Of a stretch of 22,802 bases of DNA, positions 21,654 to 22,802 are shown piece by piece. The translations under genes and the position numbers were made by a program. The notes below the pieces were generated by a model. It did not search any database. It was not told where the DNA came from and worked only from the letters and a program-made list of their open reading frames with translations. Location of the stretch: assembly GCA_964355115.1 (NCBI GenBank), contig CAYHCQ010000048.1:1-22802 (forward strand), read 5' to 3'. Each line of letters starts with the position of its first letter. Position 1 is the first letter of the stretch. The stretch comes from JANXZO01 sp964355115 (GTDB lineage: Bacteria; Bacteroidota; Bacteroidia; Bacteroidales; FEN-979).

Positions 21654-22802
21654 TTAATTTACAACACAATGCGAACGCGAAAGCATTCCTCCGGAAATAT
21701 TTCTGGCTTTGAACCCGTTTTGCAACAGGATGCGTGTCGCCATATAAGCCCGTTGTGCAGAACGGCAAATGATAAGAATTTCACGATCTCGTGGAAGTTC
21801 GTCCAGGCGTGCACGGAGCTCAGACAGCGGGATATTGAAAGCACCCGCGACTGAAGCAACTTCCAGTTCCTGCGGATTGCGCACATCCAGGAGGAAACCA
21901 TCGCCCAGGGAATCCCAATGTACCAGCGGCATATCACCACGCAGTACATCGGCTGCCACCATACCGGCAAAGTTGACCGGATCTTTGGCGCTTCCATAAG
22001 GCGGAGCGTAACTGAGTTCCGACTCTTCAAGGTCGTAAATCGTGCACCCCATCTGGATCGCCATGGCAAAAGAGTCGATCCGCTTGGGAACCCCGTCTTC
22101 ACCCAGTACCTGGGCTCCAAGGAGCAACCCGTTGGATTTCCGGAAGAGCACCTTGACGATGAGCATTTTGGCACCAGGATAATACCCGGCATGCGAATTC
22201 GGATAGAGGTATATCTTTTCGAAATCGGTATCTCCCAATCGGGTAAGAACCTTCTCGCTCACCCCGGTCTGGGAAATGGTTGCATCGAAAAGCTGGCAGA
22301 TCGAGGTTCCCTGCGTGCCGCGGTAACTTGAATCGCGGCCGGCAATTACATCAGCCACGATCCGGCCCTGGCGGTTGGCAGGCCCCGCAAGCGGGATCAG
22401 CGCCCATTCACCGGTAACAAAATCCTTCACCTCAACAGCATCGCCAACAGCAAAGATATCGGGATCGGAGGTACGCATCTGTGCATCTACGCGAATTCCT
22501 CCCCGTTGACCGATCTCTAACCCAGCTGCCTTTGCCAGGGCGGTTTCCGGACGAACACCGATAGCAAGGATCACGATATCTGCAGGATGCGCCTTGCCCG
22601 ACTCTGTAAGCACTTCCAGAGAACCAGCCGCCGTTTTCCGAAATCCGGCCACGCCATCGCTGAGTTCGAGCCTGACTCCGTGTTTTACCATATACCGTTC
22701 CACCAGGCGGGCCATCTCCCTGTCAAGGGGAGGCATAACCTGGTCGAGTTTTTCAATCGGGGTCACCTCAAGCCCTCGGTACACAAAGTTTTCGACCATC
22801 TC
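21654..22802 (-). CDS. CoA-disulfide reductase-like flavoprotein with C-terminal rhodanese domain (5' partial)
   Basis: The frame continues past the right edge (a GAG codon precedes the ATG at 22799), so the N-terminal FAD-binding motif and the redox cysteine are not visible. The visible part contains the end of the NAD(P)H domain and a GVRPETALAKAAGL element. It also has the FAD-contact DPDIFAVGDAVEV, the segment IPLAGPANRQGRI and the dimerisation domain typical of pyridine nucleotide-disulfide oxidoreductases (class III, CoA-disulfide reductase / NADH oxidase). The last about 90 residues form a rhodanese domain: FLLDVRNPQELEVASVAGAF, then the active-site loop IICRSAQRAY with its catalytic cysteine, then ARNISGG. 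Such fusions reduce CoA-disulfides, persulfides or polysulfides. It leads the minus-strand gene series. Confidence 0.9.
   Translation of the reverse strand, partial: EMVENFVYRGLEVTPIEKLDQVMPPLDREMARLVERYMVKHGVRLELSDGVAGFRKTAAGSLEVLTESGKAHPADIVILAIGVRPETALAKAAGLEIGQRGGIRVDAQMRTSDPDIFAVGDAVEVKDFVTGEWALIPLAGPANRQGRIVADVIAGRDSSYRGTQGTSICQLFDATISQTGVSEKVLTRLGDTDFEKIYLYPNSHAGYYPGAKMLIVKVLFRKSNGLLLGAQVLGEDGVPKRIDSFAMAIQMGCTIYDLEESELSYAPPYGSAKDPVNFAGMVAADVLRGDMPLVHWDSLGDGFLLDVRNPQELEVASVAGAFNIPLSELRARLDELPRDREILIICRSAQRAYMATRILLQNGFKARNISGGMLSRSHCVVN

Overview
The window looks like a chromosomal segment from an environmental member of the Bacteroidota. The evidence is indirect. Start codons mostly lack Shine-Dalgarno sequences, TAnnTTTG-like boxes lie upstream of several genes, many products are exported lipoproteins or outer-membrane barrels, and short low-complexity tandem repeats sit between genes. 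No rRNA, tRNA, transposase, phage gene or CRISPR array was seen. Both edges cut genes.

Region 1 (1-3607). The window opens with the 3' part of an AAA ATPase of the DUF4143 type on the plus strand. Convergent to it is a type I (Cys-type) sulfatase lipoprotein on the minus strand. Its reading frame is broken by one missing base in an A5 run; restoring that base gives one uninterrupted 807-residue protein.

Region 2 (3751-8320, plus). This is an electron-transfer operon: a b6-like cytochrome b, a Rieske iron-sulfur protein, and an eight-heme cytochrome c with HEAT and TPR domains. An AT-rich RelB/ParE-type toxin-antitoxin module lies between cytochrome b and Rieske, flanked by a 5-bp direct repeat (CTGAC). 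Removing the interval between the repeats gives an ATG-initiated twin-arginine leader for Rieske, in frame with cytochrome b. This suggests that the module inserted into the junction, or into a fused gene.

Region 3 (8437-12095, plus). A small exported helical protein is followed by a large MscS-family channel. A strong terminator-like hairpin sits inside the channel's first codons. A 7-bp tandem repeat and a secreted or lipid-anchored START-domain protein come next.

Region 4 (12075-22802, minus). Genes are tightly spaced and may form one long operon. In transcription order they are: a CoA-disulfide-reductase-like flavoprotein with rhodanese domain (partial), an exported protein of unknown function, a four-helix membrane protein, a SulP sulfate permease, a second sulfatase lipoprotein, a PAPS-type sulfotransferase, a barrel protein with one POTRA-like domain, and a second barrel protein without one. 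The sulfatase, permease and sulfotransferase together suggest release, import and re-use of sulfate. The two barrels and the START protein suggest a possible link to envelope lipids or glycans. That reading is inference from gene order and families; no substrate can be read from the sequence.
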